Positions 16,942-26,210 of a DNA stretch of 64,000 nt are shown here, piece after piece (positions within the stretch are counted from its first letter, which is position 1; every line of letters begins with the position of its first letter). The stretch is taken from positions 3,224,001 through 3,288,000 of the forward strand of contig OZ246890.1 of the NCBI GenBank assembly GCA_965231815.1, given 5' to 3'. Origin of the DNA: JAPPFW01 sp965231815 (lineage in GTDB: Bacteria > Actinomycetota > Acidimicrobiia > Spongiisociales > Spongiisociaceae). Under the pieces are notes generated by a model. That model did no database searches and was not told the DNA's origin. It saw only the letters and a program-made list of their open reading frames with translations. The translations under genes were made by a program, and so were the position numbers.

Positions 16942-17706
16942 GTGACGGAAGCGATTCTCTGGGGGCTCATTCAAGGCCTGACCGAATTCCTCCCGGTTTC
17001 GTCGAGCGGTCATTTGCGCCTTGTCCCCGACCTGTTGGGGATGCAGGCTCCTGATCTGGCTGTCTCGGCGGTCCTGCATCTGGGAACTCTGTCCGCGGTG
17101 GTTGCGTACTACCGCGCCGACATCCTGTGGATCGGGCGCGGCCTGAGCCGAGACCCGGCGGCTAGGCGAGTATCGATGTCCTTGGTTGTGGCCACGATTC
17201 CGGCGGCTCTCGCGGGAGCGTTGCTGGTGTCTCACGTCGAACGGTTCCAGGAATCGCTACAGGCCGTGGGAGTAGCTTTGCTGGTGACGGGTTCAGCTCT
17301 ATTACTGACCCGTTTCATCCCATACCGCACCGGTCGGGTTGAAGATCTGGATCCGGCCCGCGCTTTCGGAATCGGTTTGTTCCAGGCGCTGGCGCTCCTG
17401 CCGGGAATCTCGCGTTCAGGCATGGTGATAACGGCCGGGATGCTGAGGGGATTGTCCCCTATCGAAGCCGCTAGGTTCGGATTCCTGATGGCTGTCCCGG
17501 TGACGCTCGGTGCAGGAGTGCGGGAGTCGATGAACCTGTCCATGGCCGGTGTATCCATTCCGCAACTGCTGGTCGGTACTCTGGTGGCTGCCCTATCCGG
17601 ATACTGGGCTATCTCGGTGTTGGCCAGGATCCTCGCTCGCACCGGTCCGTGGCCGTTCGCCTTCTACTGCGGGGTGGTCGGAGCCGTAGCGCTGTTACAA
17701 CTTTGA
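16942..17706 (+). CDS. uppP: Undecaprenyl-diphosphatase
   Basis: 254 residues, multi-pass membrane protein. Both family signatures are present: a GLIQGLTEFLPVSSSGHL motif (residues 8-25), and ALLPGISRSGMVITAGMLRG in the middle, with the catalytic Glu, Ser and Arg positions. UppP recycles the undecaprenyl carrier lipid for cell-wall synthesis and can confer bacitracin resistance. The start is a GTG at 16942, nine bases after the stop of the SAF gene, so the two may be cotranscribed. Confidence 0.93.
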   Translation: MTEAILWGLIQGLTEFLPVSSSGHLRLVPDLLGMQAPDLAVSAVLHLGTLSAVVAYYRADILWIGRGLSRDPAARRVSMSLVVATIPAALAGALLVSHVERFQESLQAVGVALLVTGSALLLTRFIPYRTGRVEDLDPARAFGIGLFQALALLPGISRSGMVITAGMLRGLSPIEAARFGFLMAVPVTLGAGVRESMNLSMAGVSIPQLLVGTLVAALSGYWAISVLARILARTGPWPFAFYCGVVGAVALLQL

Positions 17707-17726
17707 TCCAATCAAGACGGTGCAGA

Positions 17727-17764
17727 CCTCCGCACCTCCCGGGTGGCATGGGAGGGGTGCGAGG
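17727..17764 (+). terminator. Hairpin after uppP, terminator-like
   Basis: An inverted repeat with arms CCTCCGCACCTCCC and GGGAGGGGTGCGAGG, pairing with small bulges, lies 20 bases after the uppP stop. There is no T-run, so Rho-independent activity is uncertain. Confidence 0.35.
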
Positions 17765-17918
17765 GATGGACATGGATGTCCGGACCGTCGCACCCTGATC
17801 CTCAGGCTATCCGGTAAAGGCGCCGCCGGTCGGCGGTTGGTGATGGAAGTGGAGGACGATACCCCGTCCAGAGTACGTCTGGCCAGTCGATGGGACAGGT
17901 GATGGCCTGGGTGGGGCT

Positions 17919-18197
17919 ATGGAGGAGGATAGATCGAGGATGGGAGGGGTCGTCACACACCGGCAGCGTCCCGCTACCTCCAGAGGCGTCATCTTCTTCA
18001 ACCTCGAAGACGAAACCGGCTTGCTGAAGGTGGTCGTGCTATCGGAGGTCTGGAACCTAAATCGTAAGGTAGCCCGCCGCCATCCCGGCCTCATCATCAG
18101 CGGCGTCCTCGAATACCGCGACGGTGTTACCAACCTGGTAGCCAGAGACTTCTCCCCCCTTTCAACCGACCATCTGCAGGCCAGAAACTTCCGGTAG
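17919..18197 (+). pseudogene. Remnant of DnaE2/ImuC-type DNA polymerase: C-terminal OB domain only
   Basis: The 92-residue frame reads GGVVTHRQRPATSRGVIFFNLEDETGL, then VSGVLEY-like and GVTNLVAR-like segments. This is the C-terminal OB-fold region of error-prone DnaE2 polymerase alpha subunits, proteins of about 1050 residues. Nothing of the PHP, palm or finger domains is visible upstream; the 200 bases before it carry only unrelated short frames. It is most simply the 3' remnant of a deleted dnaE2 gene. A stand-alone OB-fold protein is possible, since the frame is intact and could start at ATG 17919 or 17940. Confidence 0.6.
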
Positions 18198-18341
18198 GAC
18201 GTACGCCAAGAAAGTATGTCAAGAATGCGGAAATAAATCTAAGCCCACCGCTGTTAGATTATATGTAAATGAAGCGAGGAGGATGAGATCCCGACGGGGA
18301 TCATCCACCTTCGAACCCGACATGATAAGGAATGAAGAAAT

Positions 18342-18794
18342 ATGCACCTGGTTAGAACCCGACCCTTCCGACTCAATCATGATGTCGAGGCGTTTCTCGA
18401 AGCGTTGCCGCTACCGGCGGCACCCGGTTTCGGTGTCCGGGAAACTCGCTGGACCCGGCGGCCGTGGGCGCCGCGCGTCGACGTGATCGAGACCGATGAG
18501 GCTCTCGTTACCCGGTATGAACTCGCCGGATTCCGGCTTGAGGATCTGGAAGTCACCCTCGACAGCAACCTGCTAACGGTCAAGGGAACTCGTTCATCGG
18601 ATGCTCCGGAGGGAGCCGTTTACCGGGTCCGTGAACTCGCCGATGGCGCCTTCTCCCGCTCGATCCGGGTCTCGGATGACTTCGATCCCGACGGTGTAGT
18701 GGCCGACTTCTCCAACGGAATTCTCGAGATCGTGGTACCGAAGCGCCCACAGGTACTAACGCGAACCGTTCAGATCGGGACAGGAGGCAACTAA
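18342..18794 (+). CDS. Small heat-shock protein Hsp20
   Basis: 150 residues with an alpha-crystallin domain from about residue 45. It carries DVIETDEALVTRYELAGF, LEVTLDSNLLTVKGTR, a FSRSIRVSDDFDPDGVVADFSNGILEIVVPK region and a short C-terminal tail. Small heat-shock proteins hold unfolding proteins in soluble oligomers. The start at 18342 is preceded by a GGAA-type ribosome site. An AT-rich stretch at 18215-18270 upstream is the likely promoter; I see no HAIR or CIRCE operator. Confidence 0.9.
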   Translation: MHLVRTRPFRLNHDVEAFLEALPLPAAPGFGVRETRWTRRPWAPRVDVIETDEALVTRYELAGFRLEDLEVTLDSNLLTVKGTRSSDAPEGAVYRVRELADGAFSRSIRVSDDFDPDGVVADFSNGILEIVVPKRPQVLTRTVQIGTGGN

Positions 18795-18868
18795 CACTTT
18801 CCAGTACCGGCCGGACCGCTGTGGGTGGTATAGCCAATCCCTCCTCTCCCCCATCCACAATCCGGCCT

Positions 18869-18903
18869 CCCGTTCCGGCGCACCCTCCCGGCGCCGGAAC
18901 GGG
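18869..18903. terminator. Long perfect hairpin between convergent genes
   Basis: CCCGTTCCGGCG at 18869-18880 is exactly complementary to CGCCGGAACGGG at 18892-18903, and the stem extends by one further pair, giving 13 bp with a 9-base loop. It lies between the end of hsp20 and the end of the SRPBCC gene, which converge here, and could end transcription from both sides. There is no strong T-run. Confidence 0.6.
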
Positions 18904-18905
18904 GC

Positions 18906-19349
18906 CTACCTACGCTCGTGAACCCGCTCTCGCAGACCTCTCAACGCGGTTCCTACCAGTTGTTTCTCAGCTTGACGTCGTAGGAATCCCGGTATGTCAA
19001 AAGACGGTACGACTCTCAACATGTACACCACTTCGGTGGCGTCGTCGACCGGCTGGAACCGGTAGGACCCGTGCAGCTCACTGATATCAGGTCCCGGTTC
19101 GGCGGTCCACGACATTACAAAGGGTGCCTCGTAGGTATAGACGAAGGTCGTTTCGACCTGTTTGACCATCGCATCGATAACCAGGGTCGCTCGGACCGGT
19201 CTATTCGATTCGTCCCGTTCATGGATCACGACCCTTCGCACCTGACCGGCCCACTCCGGGTAGGACTCCAGGTCAGCAGCTACCTCGAAACACGCGCTCG
19301 GTTCGGCATCGATCTCGATGGTCTGGATGGTTGCCTCGGCCGCCCTCAT
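18906..19349 (-). CDS. SRPBCC/START-type protein (polyketide cyclase-like)
   Basis: 147 residues from the ATG at 19349 (an upstream ATG at 19385 adds 12 Arg/Gly residues). The pattern ATIQTIEIDAEPSACFEVAADLESYPEWAG, then VYTYEAPFVMSWTAEP and a long C-terminal helix, is that of actinobacterial SRPBCC proteins with a helix-grip fold and a hydrophobic ligand cavity. Ligand and reaction are unknown. It lies 60 bases downstream of the LLM oxidoreductase, possibly in one message. Confidence 0.75.
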   Translation of the reverse strand: MRAAEATIQTIEIDAEPSACFEVAADLESYPEWAGQVRRVVIHERDESNRPVRATLVIDAMVKQVETTFVYTYEAPFVMSWTAEPGPDISELHGSYRFQPVDDATEVVYMLRVVPSFDIPGFLRRQAEKQLVGTALRGLRERVHERR

Positions 19350-19409
19350 CCTCCGCCCGCCATTCTGCCGCCTTCCCTCATCCACCCAAGCGTAGCTTCC
19401 CGCCCGGAG

Positions 19410-20348
19410 TCAGTTCCTCCGAAGAACTCTTGCAACGCGAGCGGCGTCTTCCATGTCAGCGGCCCGCACAACTATCGAATCGATCCCCACCGCCATCAAT
19501 TGCCTGAACCCGGCTACCACCTCGGACAGTGAGCCCACCTGAAGGTATGGAGATGCCCGAACCTGGTCGGGGGTGACACCGCTCTCCCCGGCCACGTAGT
19601 CGACGAGTTCGTCGGATTGATCGGACACCGCCAACCGGAATAGGAGTATGTCGATTCGCTGAACTCGAGAACTCTGCTCGCGAACTATCCGCACCCTCCC
19701 GGCTACCTCCTCGAACGTGGCCGAACCCGAGGTGCGCTCCATGTCGGACCGTCGACCGCTGGTTAACGGAATCCCGATCGAGACGACATCGGCAACCTCG
19801 GCGGCAACCCCCAGAAGCTTCGGTCCGCCCCCTCCCACAATGATCGGTGGGTGAGGCTCCTGAACCGGACGGGTCATCGGTTTGAGTCGGGTCCGGTACC
19901 AAGCCCCGTCATGGTCTACATATTCGTCCACCCAGCAAGCTCTGATCAGACTGACCGCTTCCCGCAGTCTGGAGATACGGCGACCGGGTGCATCCATGTC
20001 GAGGCCCACCGCGTGGTAATCGGCGGGCCACCACCCTGCTCCGATCCCCAACTCCACCCGTCCTCCGGAGAGTACGTCCAGCGCCGCGAAGTCTCTCGCC
20101 ACCGTGGCCGGATGACGAAGGTCATTGGCCAGCATGTAGGCCCCTACCCTCATCGAGGTGATTGCCGCGATCGTGGCCATGGCCGGAACCGGCGATAGCA
20201 TCTGGTTGAAGTGGTCCGGGAGGTAGAACGTATCGAAACCGAGGTCTTCCGCTCTCCTGGCCACCTCTGTAACCGGTTCCTCGACAGACGGTGGCGCCAT
20301 CAGCACCCCTAGCCCGGGTTGACCCACCGCGGAGACGGAGCTAATCAC
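19410..20348 (-). CDS. LLM-class (F420-type) oxidoreductase
   Basis: 312 residues, luciferase-like TIM barrel. Motifs: VEEPVTEVARRAEDLGFDTFY, then the segment around DHF, VGAYMLANDLRHPATVARDFAALDVLSGGRVELGIGAGW, and PPIIVGGGGPKLL. The RHPATVAR...LSGGR.ELGIGAGW pattern is typical of actinobacterial F420-dependent members such as TIGR03621-like proteins. The substrate is unknown. Coenzyme F420 use is inferred from the family, not seen directly. Confidence 0.85.
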   Translation of the reverse strand: MISSVSAVGQPGLGVLMAPPSVEEPVTEVARRAEDLGFDTFYLPDHFNQMLSPVPAMATIAAITSMRVGAYMLANDLRHPATVARDFAALDVLSGGRVELGIGAGWWPADYHAVGLDMDAPGRRISRLREAVSLIRACWVDEYVDHDGAWYRTRLKPMTRPVQEPHPPIIVGGGGPKLLGVAAEVADVVSIGIPLTSGRRSDMERTSGSATFEEVAGRVRIVREQSSRVQRIDILLFRLAVSDQSDELVDYVAGESGVTPDQVRASPYLQVGSLSEVVAGFRQLMAVGIDSIVVRAADMEDAARVARVLRRN

Positions 20349-20396
20349 GGGCGATTCCGTCCGAGGACGGGGGAAAATGGGAACAGGGATCGGCTT

Positions 20397-22412
20397 TCAC
20401 GAGAGCACAGCCTCGTTGATCTCACGCATTTCCTTTCGCAGCTCTGCCACCTCGTCCCTGAGACGAGCAGCGTATTCGAAGCGAAGTTCTTTGGCGGCTT
20501 CCCGCATCTCGTCCTCGAGGCTCTGGATCAGGCGTCCGAGATCCTCCCCGGCCAACTCCACCGGCGCCCTGATCTCGAAGTCAGGACGGCGCCTCGGACG
20601 GCGCGACGCGGTCCCGGACGAGACCAACTCAAGGATGTCGGAGACCTTCTTGCGGATGGTTTGGGGATCGATCCCATGCTCCTCGTTGTAGAGCATCTGC
20701 AGGCCGCGGCGGCGGTTGGTTTCCCCGATCGCCGCCCGCATGGAGTCTGTCACCTCGTCTGCATACATGATGACCTGTCCCGAAACGTTGCGAGCTGCCC
20801 GTCCGATAATCTGGATGAGGCTGGTTTCTGAACGGAGGAAGCCTTCCTTGTCGGCGTCGAGTATCGCCACCAGCGACACCTCGGGCAGATCGAGACCCTC
20901 CCGAAGCAGGTTGATCCCCACCAGAACGTCGTACTCCCCCAACCGGAGGTCACGTAACAACTCGATCCGCTCCAGCGTGTCGATCTCGGAGTGCAGGTAA
21001 CGGGCGCGGACGCCCATCTCCAGCAAGTAGTCGGTCAGATCTTCGGACATCTTCTTGGTGAGGGTGGTCACCAGGACCCGCTCATCCACCACGGTCCGGG
21101 CCCGTATTTCTTCGATCAAATCGTCGATCTGGCCCCTGGCGGGCCGAACCACCACCTCCGGATCGACCAGCCCGGTGGGTCTGACAATCTGCTCGACGAT
21201 GCTGTCGGAATGGTTCCGCTCGAACGGTCCCGGAGTAGCCGACATGAACACCACCTGGCCGGTCTTATCCAGCCATTCGTCGAAGCGGAGGGGGCGGTTG
21301 TCAATGGCCGAGGGGAGCCGGAAGCCATGCTCTACGAGGACGTCCTTACGGCTCCGGTCACCTTCGTACTGTCCATGCAGCTGGGGAATGGCGACATGGC
21401 TCTCATCTATGACGGTGAGGAAGTCATCGGGGAAGTAGTCGAGCAGGGTATAGGGGGCTTCGCCGGGTTCCCGGCCGTCGATATGTCGGCTGTAGTTCTC
21501 GATACCCGAACAGAAGCCCACCTCTCGCATCATCTCCAGATCGTAGGCGGTCCGCATCCTCAGGCGTTGTGCTTCAAGCAGCTTGCCTTGCCCTTCGAGT
21601 TCGGACAAGCGTTCCGCCAACTCCATCTCGATAGCCACCATCGCCCGCTCCATCCGTTCGGTGGTAACTGCGTAATGGGTAGCCGGATAGACCCACAATT
21701 GCTTCATTTCATCGATGATCTCCCCTGTCACCGGGTTCATTTGCACGATGCGCTCCACCTCGTCCCCGAAGTACTCGACCCTGGCCACCGTCTCGCCGTA
21801 GGCGGGGAAAACCTCGAGAGTGTCACCACGAACCCGAAATCGCCCTCGTACCAGGTTTACCTCATTTCGCTCGTATTGGATGCTCACCAAACGGCGGATC
21901 GCCTCGTGTAACGGGTATTCCACCCCGGTAATAAGCCTGAGTACCTGTTCCGAATACTCTTCCGGGCTACCCAAACCGTAAATGCAGGAAACGCTGGCCA
22001 CGATCACCACGTCGTCGCGGAACAGCAGCGAGGAAGTGGCGGCGTGGCGCAGCCGATCGATCTCATCGTTGATGGTGGCGTCCTTCTCGATGTAGGTATC
22101 GGTCTGAGGTATGTACGCCTCCGGCTGGTAGTAGTCGTAGTACGACACGAAGTACTCGACCCGATTATCCGGGAAGAACTGGCGGAACTCCGAGGCGAGT
22201 TGGGCGGCAAGGGCTTTATTGGGGGCTATCACCAAGGAGGGACGCTGGGAACGTTCGATAGTCCAGGCGATGGTGGCTGATTTGCCCGAACCGGTGATCC
22301 CCAACAAGGTCTGGAAGCGGTCCCCCCGTTCGAACCCCTCCACCAAGGCGCCGATGGCGCCGGGCTGATCCCCGGCCGGTTCAAACTCGGAATAAACACG
22401 AAACTCAGCCAT
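20397..22412 (-). CDS. uvrB: Excinuclease ABC subunit B
   Basis: About 671 residues from the ATG at 22412 (22418 is also possible); the longer frame to 22490 runs toward repeat A and lacks homology. Features are EPAGDQPGAI at the N-terminus, Walker A in LGITGSGKSAT, the damage-probing hairpin YYDYYQPEAYIPQTDTYIEKD, the VIDESHVAIPQL helicase motif II, INLLREGLDLPEVSLVAILD, QIIGRAARN (motif VI) and a C-terminal UVR motif (EDEMREAAKELRFEYAARLRDE) that binds UvrC. It is the helicase-like subunit of nucleotide-excision repair. It is transcribed alone, divergently from rex. Confidence 0.97.
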   Translation of the reverse strand: MAEFRVYSEFEPAGDQPGAIGALVEGFERGDRFQTLLGITGSGKSATIAWTIERSQRPSLVIAPNKALAAQLASEFRQFFPDNRVEYFVSYYDYYQPEAYIPQTDTYIEKDATINDEIDRLRHAATSSLLFRDDVVIVASVSCIYGLGSPEEYSEQVLRLITGVEYPLHEAIRRLVSIQYERNEVNLVRGRFRVRGDTLEVFPAYGETVARVEYFGDEVERIVQMNPVTGEIIDEMKQLWVYPATHYAVTTERMERAMVAIEMELAERLSELEGQGKLLEAQRLRMRTAYDLEMMREVGFCSGIENYSRHIDGREPGEAPYTLLDYFPDDFLTVIDESHVAIPQLHGQYEGDRSRKDVLVEHGFRLPSAIDNRPLRFDEWLDKTGQVVFMSATPGPFERNHSDSIVEQIVRPTGLVDPEVVVRPARGQIDDLIEEIRARTVVDERVLVTTLTKKMSEDLTDYLLEMGVRARYLHSEIDTLERIELLRDLRLGEYDVLVGINLLREGLDLPEVSLVAILDADKEGFLRSETSLIQIIGRAARNVSGQVIMYADEVTDSMRAAIGETNRRRGLQMLYNEEHGIDPQTIRKKVSDILELVSSGTASRRPRRRPDFEIRAPVELAGEDLGRLIQSLEDEMREAAKELRFEYAARLRDEVAELRKEMREINEAVLS

Positions 22413-22494
22413 GCGCATGACTCTACAAGGGGCGAGACCCCCATACTCCCGCCTTGTACAAAGGACCGCCGAGCCGGGTTCGATCACCATTAAC

Positions 22495-22696
22495 CCCGAT
22501 TATTCTTGGATGGGGGTTTGGAGGATGAGTGGAGAAGACCAGATTCGCGCCCTGACCAGGCAGTACAGCTATCGGCGTTTCCCGTTTCAGTCCGGTGTAG
22601 AGATCCACCTGTCGGGTGAACGGCGGGTTTATACCCGATACTCGGGTCGAACAGGCGTTACATGCCTCGGTGTGTGGGAAACCTGAATAATCAGGG
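22495..22696 (+). repeat. Dispersed repeat family A, copy 3
   Basis: 202 bp from CCCGATTATTCTTGG to CCTGAATAATCAGGG, flanked on both sides by TTAAC-like sequence (TTAA at 22490-22493 and 22697-22700). It occupies most of the space between the divergent uvrB and rex genes, so it lies in or next to both promoters. The open frame starting MGVWRMSGEDQIRALTRQY and ending TCLGVWET closely matches that in copy 2. Confidence 0.85.
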
Positions 22697-22710
22697 TTAA
22701 CGTAACACCG

Positions 22711-23340
22711 ATGAGAGGGCCGCTGCCCGGAGCCACAGTCGAGCGACTACCGCGTTATCTGCGCTGTATCGAACAACTCCCGCCCGACCGGACAACTATC
22801 TCGTCGAAGGATCTGGCGCTCCTCAGCAACATGAGCGCGGCCGGAGTGCGCAAGGACCTTTCCTTCCTGGGTTCATCCGGCATCCGAGGCGTGGGCTATC
22901 CGGTCGACGAATTGGCCGCCCGGATCCGCGCCGCACTCGGCCTGACCCAAGATCGCGGGGTGGTGGTGGTAGGGGTCGGCAACCTGGGCTCAGCGCTCGC
23001 AAATTACGGCGGTTTCTGGAAACGAGGCTTCAAGATCGTCGGCTTGTACGACGCCGATCCAGCCAAGGTAGGCGCCATCGTCGGCGGAATAGAGGTGCGT
23101 TCGGTGGACACCCTGGCCCGAGATGCACGGAAGTCCGATATTGCGGTGGCCATCATCGCCACCCCGGCCGAGGCCGCCCAAGAAGTGGCCACCCTCCTCT
23201 CCCGTGCGGGGATACCTTCAATCCTGAACTTCGCCCCCGCCGTGCTGACCGTTCCTGAGAAAACCCATCTCCGCCAGGTGGATTTGGCCACCGAACTCCA
23301 GATCCTCAGCTATTACCTGGCAGACCGACAAGGCGTCTAG
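22711..23340 (+). CDS. rex: Redox-sensing transcriptional repressor Rex
   Basis: 209 residues. The N-terminal winged helix (residues 12-80) has LPRYLRCIEQL and SSKDLALLSNMSAAGVRKDLSFLG. The C-terminal Rossmann domain begins VVVVGVGNLGSALANYGGF and senses the NADH/NAD+ ratio, followed by FKIVGLYDADPAKVG and a swapped C-terminal helix ILSYYLADR. Rex represses respiratory and fermentation genes when NADH is low. The respiratory operons at 29-39 kb are plausible targets, but I did not identify Rex operators there. In many actinobacteria hemA follows rex; here a mobile region begins instead. Confidence 0.93.
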   Translation: MRGPLPGATVERLPRYLRCIEQLPPDRTTISSKDLALLSNMSAAGVRKDLSFLGSSGIRGVGYPVDELAARIRAALGLTQDRGVVVVGVGNLGSALANYGGFWKRGFKIVGLYDADPAKVGAIVGGIEVRSVDTLARDARKSDIAVAIIATPAEAAQEVATLLSRAGIPSILNFAPAVLTVPEKTHLRQVDLATELQILSYYLADRQGV

Positions 23341-23498
23341 TCGGGAGTTATCGATGCTCGAAACCAGGAGCCCGCTAGCGATGTCCTAGATTCGCCAACG
23401 ATGCCCCGCTATCAAGGATTACCACGACTTGAGGGTTGGATAGGCATACCTCATTGCTTACACTCACGATTGGAACCACGCTCGGCTAGGTACGCGCC

Positions 23499-23912
23499 AT
23501 GATCTCTGACTACCGCGGGTATACCTCTCGCCTTCGCGGACTGCTAGTTTCGATAGCGGATGAAGGTCTGCGAGACCACCATACCGATTTGCTACATGCA
23601 CTAGATGGGCAGGCCGCGGCGGAACTTCGAGACCTTGTCGAACTACCGGTGCGTCGCGATCGGGGGGCATTCTTCACTACCGGCAAATTGCGCGCCAAGG
23701 TCCTGTCATCCTTCGATCGCGGCAGCACCGGTGTCTACTTCGATCCTGCATGCGGCGCCGGTGATCTACTAGTAGAGGCGGCAATGAGAATGCCAGTATT
23801 CGACAGCTACTTATCGACCGTCGAGTACTGGGGTGAACGCCTCATGGGGTGTGACGTTGAACCGGTGTTCGTGGAGACCGCCAAGCTTCGTCTGCTCCTA
23901 GGAGGGTGCTGA
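23499..23912 (+). pseudogene. N-terminal fragment of an N6-adenine-type DNA methylase, cut by repeat B
   Basis: The frame carries RRDRGAFFTTGKLRAKVLSSF and FDPACGAGDLLVEAA, the SAM-binding motif I of class I N6-adenine methylases with the approach loop of HsdM/BREX-like enzymes. It ends at residue 137, only 12 bases after the border of a family B repeat (23901). The methylase motif (N/D)PPY and target-recognition part are missing downstream. The simplest reading is a methylase gene truncated by insertion of the repeat and later deletion. The start ATG 23499 has no strong ribosome site. Confidence 0.7.
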
Positions 23913-24013
23913 GAAACCCCGTACAAAGGGGTTCACCCGCTAACCCGCAACTCTCTGACCAGGCGGTTTGCCGACCACCGAACCCCCGTAGGATTCGTTT
24001 TTCAGGACCCTCC
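23901..24013 (+). repeat. Repeat family B (MITE-like), copy 1
   Basis: 113 bp with terminal inverted repeats GGAGGGTGCTGAGAAAC and (right end, reversed) GGAGGGTCCTGAAAAAC, 15 of 17 matching, and TA immediately outside both ends (23899-23900 and 24014-24015). An inner hairpin AACCCC...GGGGTT is conserved in all copies. It interrupts a DNA methylase gene. Confidence 0.85.
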
Positions 24014-24260
24014 TAATGGGGGTCCATCACTTCTTCTGGTTTGTCTGGGAGGGTGTGGTGGTTGGGCTGGCCGGCCGGTGAGTACTCCACCCTCCGGGAA
24101 CGCTGATTCCTAGGGCTAGAGCGTACCCCGGCCGGTTAGCGGGAGCTCCTGTAGCGCTCATGGGGTGGCGTGCCGTTAGAGCACTGATCCATTAGGTCGC
24201 CGCCGGGGGTTTCTCCACAGCTCAGAGAGAGAGCAGATCCGTCTAGATGGAGGGCGAAGG

Positions 24261-25485
24261 ATGATTTTTGTGGGTAACGACTGGTCCGAGGGTCACCATG
24301 ATGTGTGTGTCATGGATGAGGAGGGATCCCGGTTGGGGTACGCTCGGCTACCGGAAGGCTTGGCGGGTGTGGCCCGCTTGCATGAGATGGTTTCGGAGCA
24401 CGTATCCGATCCGGGAGAGGTGGTGGTGGGCATCGAAACCGATCGTGGTCTTGTGGGTCGCTGCACTGGTGGGTGCCGGCTATCAGGTGTATGCGATCAA
24501 CCCTATGGCTGTGTCCCGTTACCGGGACCCACACAGCCTGGGGGGAGCCAAATCAGACCGTGCCGACGCCAAGCTGTTAGCCGATCTGGTACGCGGCGAC
24601 CGGCACAACCATCGCCCGGTGGCCGGTGACAGCCCCGGGGCGGAAGGCATCAAGATCATGGCCCGGACGCATCAGAACCTGATCTGGGCACGGACCCGTC
24701 ACACCAACCAGGTCCGCAACGCCCTACGCGAGTACTACCCGGCGTTCCTGGAAACCTTCGGGGACCTGGCCCATCGCGACGCCTTGGCCGTACTCGGTAA
24801 GGCGTCCACCCCCAGCCAAGGCGCCCGCCTGACGCTGCCCCAGATCAGGGCTGCGCTGAAGAAAGGCGGACGTCAACGCAACCTCGACAAGGTGGCCCGT
24901 CGGATACAGCAGGGCCTTCGAGGCGCCCACCTAGCCGCACCAAGGCCGGTCGAGGACGCCTACGGTACGACTGTCGCATCACTGTTGAAGATCATCGCCG
25001 AAACAAACCACCAGATCAGCCAACTCGAGAAAAGCCTCCAGGACCGTTTTAGAGAACACCCGGACGCCGTCATCTACCACTCCCAGCCAGGACTCGGTAC
25101 CGTGCTCGGCGCCCGGGCGCTCGCAGAGCATTCGAGGGACGACCCCGAACGCTACACCAGCGCCAAGTCTCGCCGCAACTACGCAGCAACGTCGCCCATC
25201 ACAGTCGCATCCGGACGCAAACACGCCGTCGTCGCCCGCCACGTCCGTAACCGGCGACTCTACGACGCCCTAGACCAATGGGCGTTCTGTTCCCTCAACA
25301 ACAGCCCAGGCGCCCGAGCCTTCTACGACCAAAAACGAGCAGCAGGCAACCTCCACCACCAAGCACTACGAACCCTCGCCAACCGACTCGTAGGCATCCT
25401 CCACGGCTGCCTCAAACACCGAACCCCCTACAACGAACACACCGCCTGGGCACACCGAACCACCATCGACCAAGCCGCAGCTTGA
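24261..25485 (+). mobile_element. IS110-family transposase, frameshifted
   Basis: Together two frames give a full IS110-type DEDD transposase of about 405 residues. The first 65 residues (FVGNDWSEGHHDV ... VVVGIETDRGL) are in the frame starting at 24261. The rest (WVAALVGAGYQVYAINPMAVSRYR, KSDRADAKLLADLV, and the C-terminal SQPGLGTVLGARALAE and RRNYAATSPIT segments of the transposase_20 domain) is in the next frame. A single extra base near 24451 (GGTCTTGTGGGTC where one T is likely surplus) explains this. The catalytic acidic positions D, E, D, D can be seen across both parts. As it stands the element is probably dead. IS110 elements lack long inverted repeats, and I did not define the ends. 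Confidence 0.8.
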
Positions 25486-25594
25486 CATTTACACTCCTGG
25501 GGTGTCTAGCCGCAGCCTACCGATCCGGGCAGCCGCCCCCACGGGAGATTCCAGACGACGTTTTTCCTTGGATGGTTGTGGGCGACGGGCTTAG

Positions 25595-26043
25595 TCAGCA
25601 GCGCAAGCTGTCCAGGACATCCAGCTTCCCGACGAAGACGCAGAGATCGGGCCGGTCCCAGGCGAAGGCGGAGCACAGAAGCCTGAAGCGGATATGGACC
25701 TGCTATCCAACATCCTTGGTGAGTTCAATGACCTGTTCGGAGGCATCGACTGGACGACCAGGACAGGATTGAGGAGGTAATCACCGGGGACCTACCCGAG
25801 AAGGTCGGCGGGAACCGGGCGTATCAGAATGCAATAGCCAACTCCGACAAGCAGAACGCCCGAATCGAGCACGACAAGGCCTTGGCGCTGGCCATGACTG
25901 AGATCGTGGCTGTCCACACCGAGTTGTTCAAGCACTTCAGCGACAACGAATCCTTCCGTAACTGGCTCTCGGGGACGATTTTCGATGTCACCTATCGCAG
26001 TTCAACACCATACGACTCTCCGAGCAAAACAGGAGACCGGTGA
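25595..26043 (+). pseudogene. hsdR: C-terminal remnant of type I restriction subunit HsdR
   Basis: Translation from about 25610 reads DMDLLSNILGEFNDLFGGIDW and then hits a stop at 25778. Shifting frame at about 25752, it continues DRIEEVITGDLPEKV, AYQNAIANSDKQNARIEHDKAL, TELFKHFSDNESFRNWLSGTIFD to a stop at 26041. This is the C-terminal helical region of HsdR motor subunits (LSNIL..FN..FG.I.W and NSDKQNARIEHD are typical). One frameshift is evident, and everything upstream (nuclease and helicase domains) is absent, replaced by the IS110 element. With the truncated methylase on the other side of the IS, this suggests a restriction-modification locus destroyed by insertions. Confidence 0.75.
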
Positions 26044-26210
26044 AGGTCCAGGATTAGCGACTCGTGTTCCCTGGTCCAGTTCGTAGCATACTGTAGGGCT
26101 AGGTCTAAGACGACTTAGGAATCACGGTTGGTCCGAATCATCGTCCTCGAGTGCGCTGCAATAGAAGGCCCAACTGCCAAACGGCACCGCCCTCAAGTGT
26201 AAGTTCCGGA

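Noticed and set aside
20397..22490. UvrB start at the far upstream codon 22490
   Set aside because: The extra 26 residues have no UvrB homology and run to the edge of repeat A copy 3; ATG 22412 fits the family N-terminus.
23901..24013. Repeat B as a TPP or other riboswitch (CTGAGA-like start, hairpin-rich)
   Set aside because: The CTGAGA stretch is part of the terminal inverted repeat, the TPP core (CTGATC..GATAATGCCAGCG..GGGAA) is missing, and copies lie behind genes or inside genes, not in leaders.
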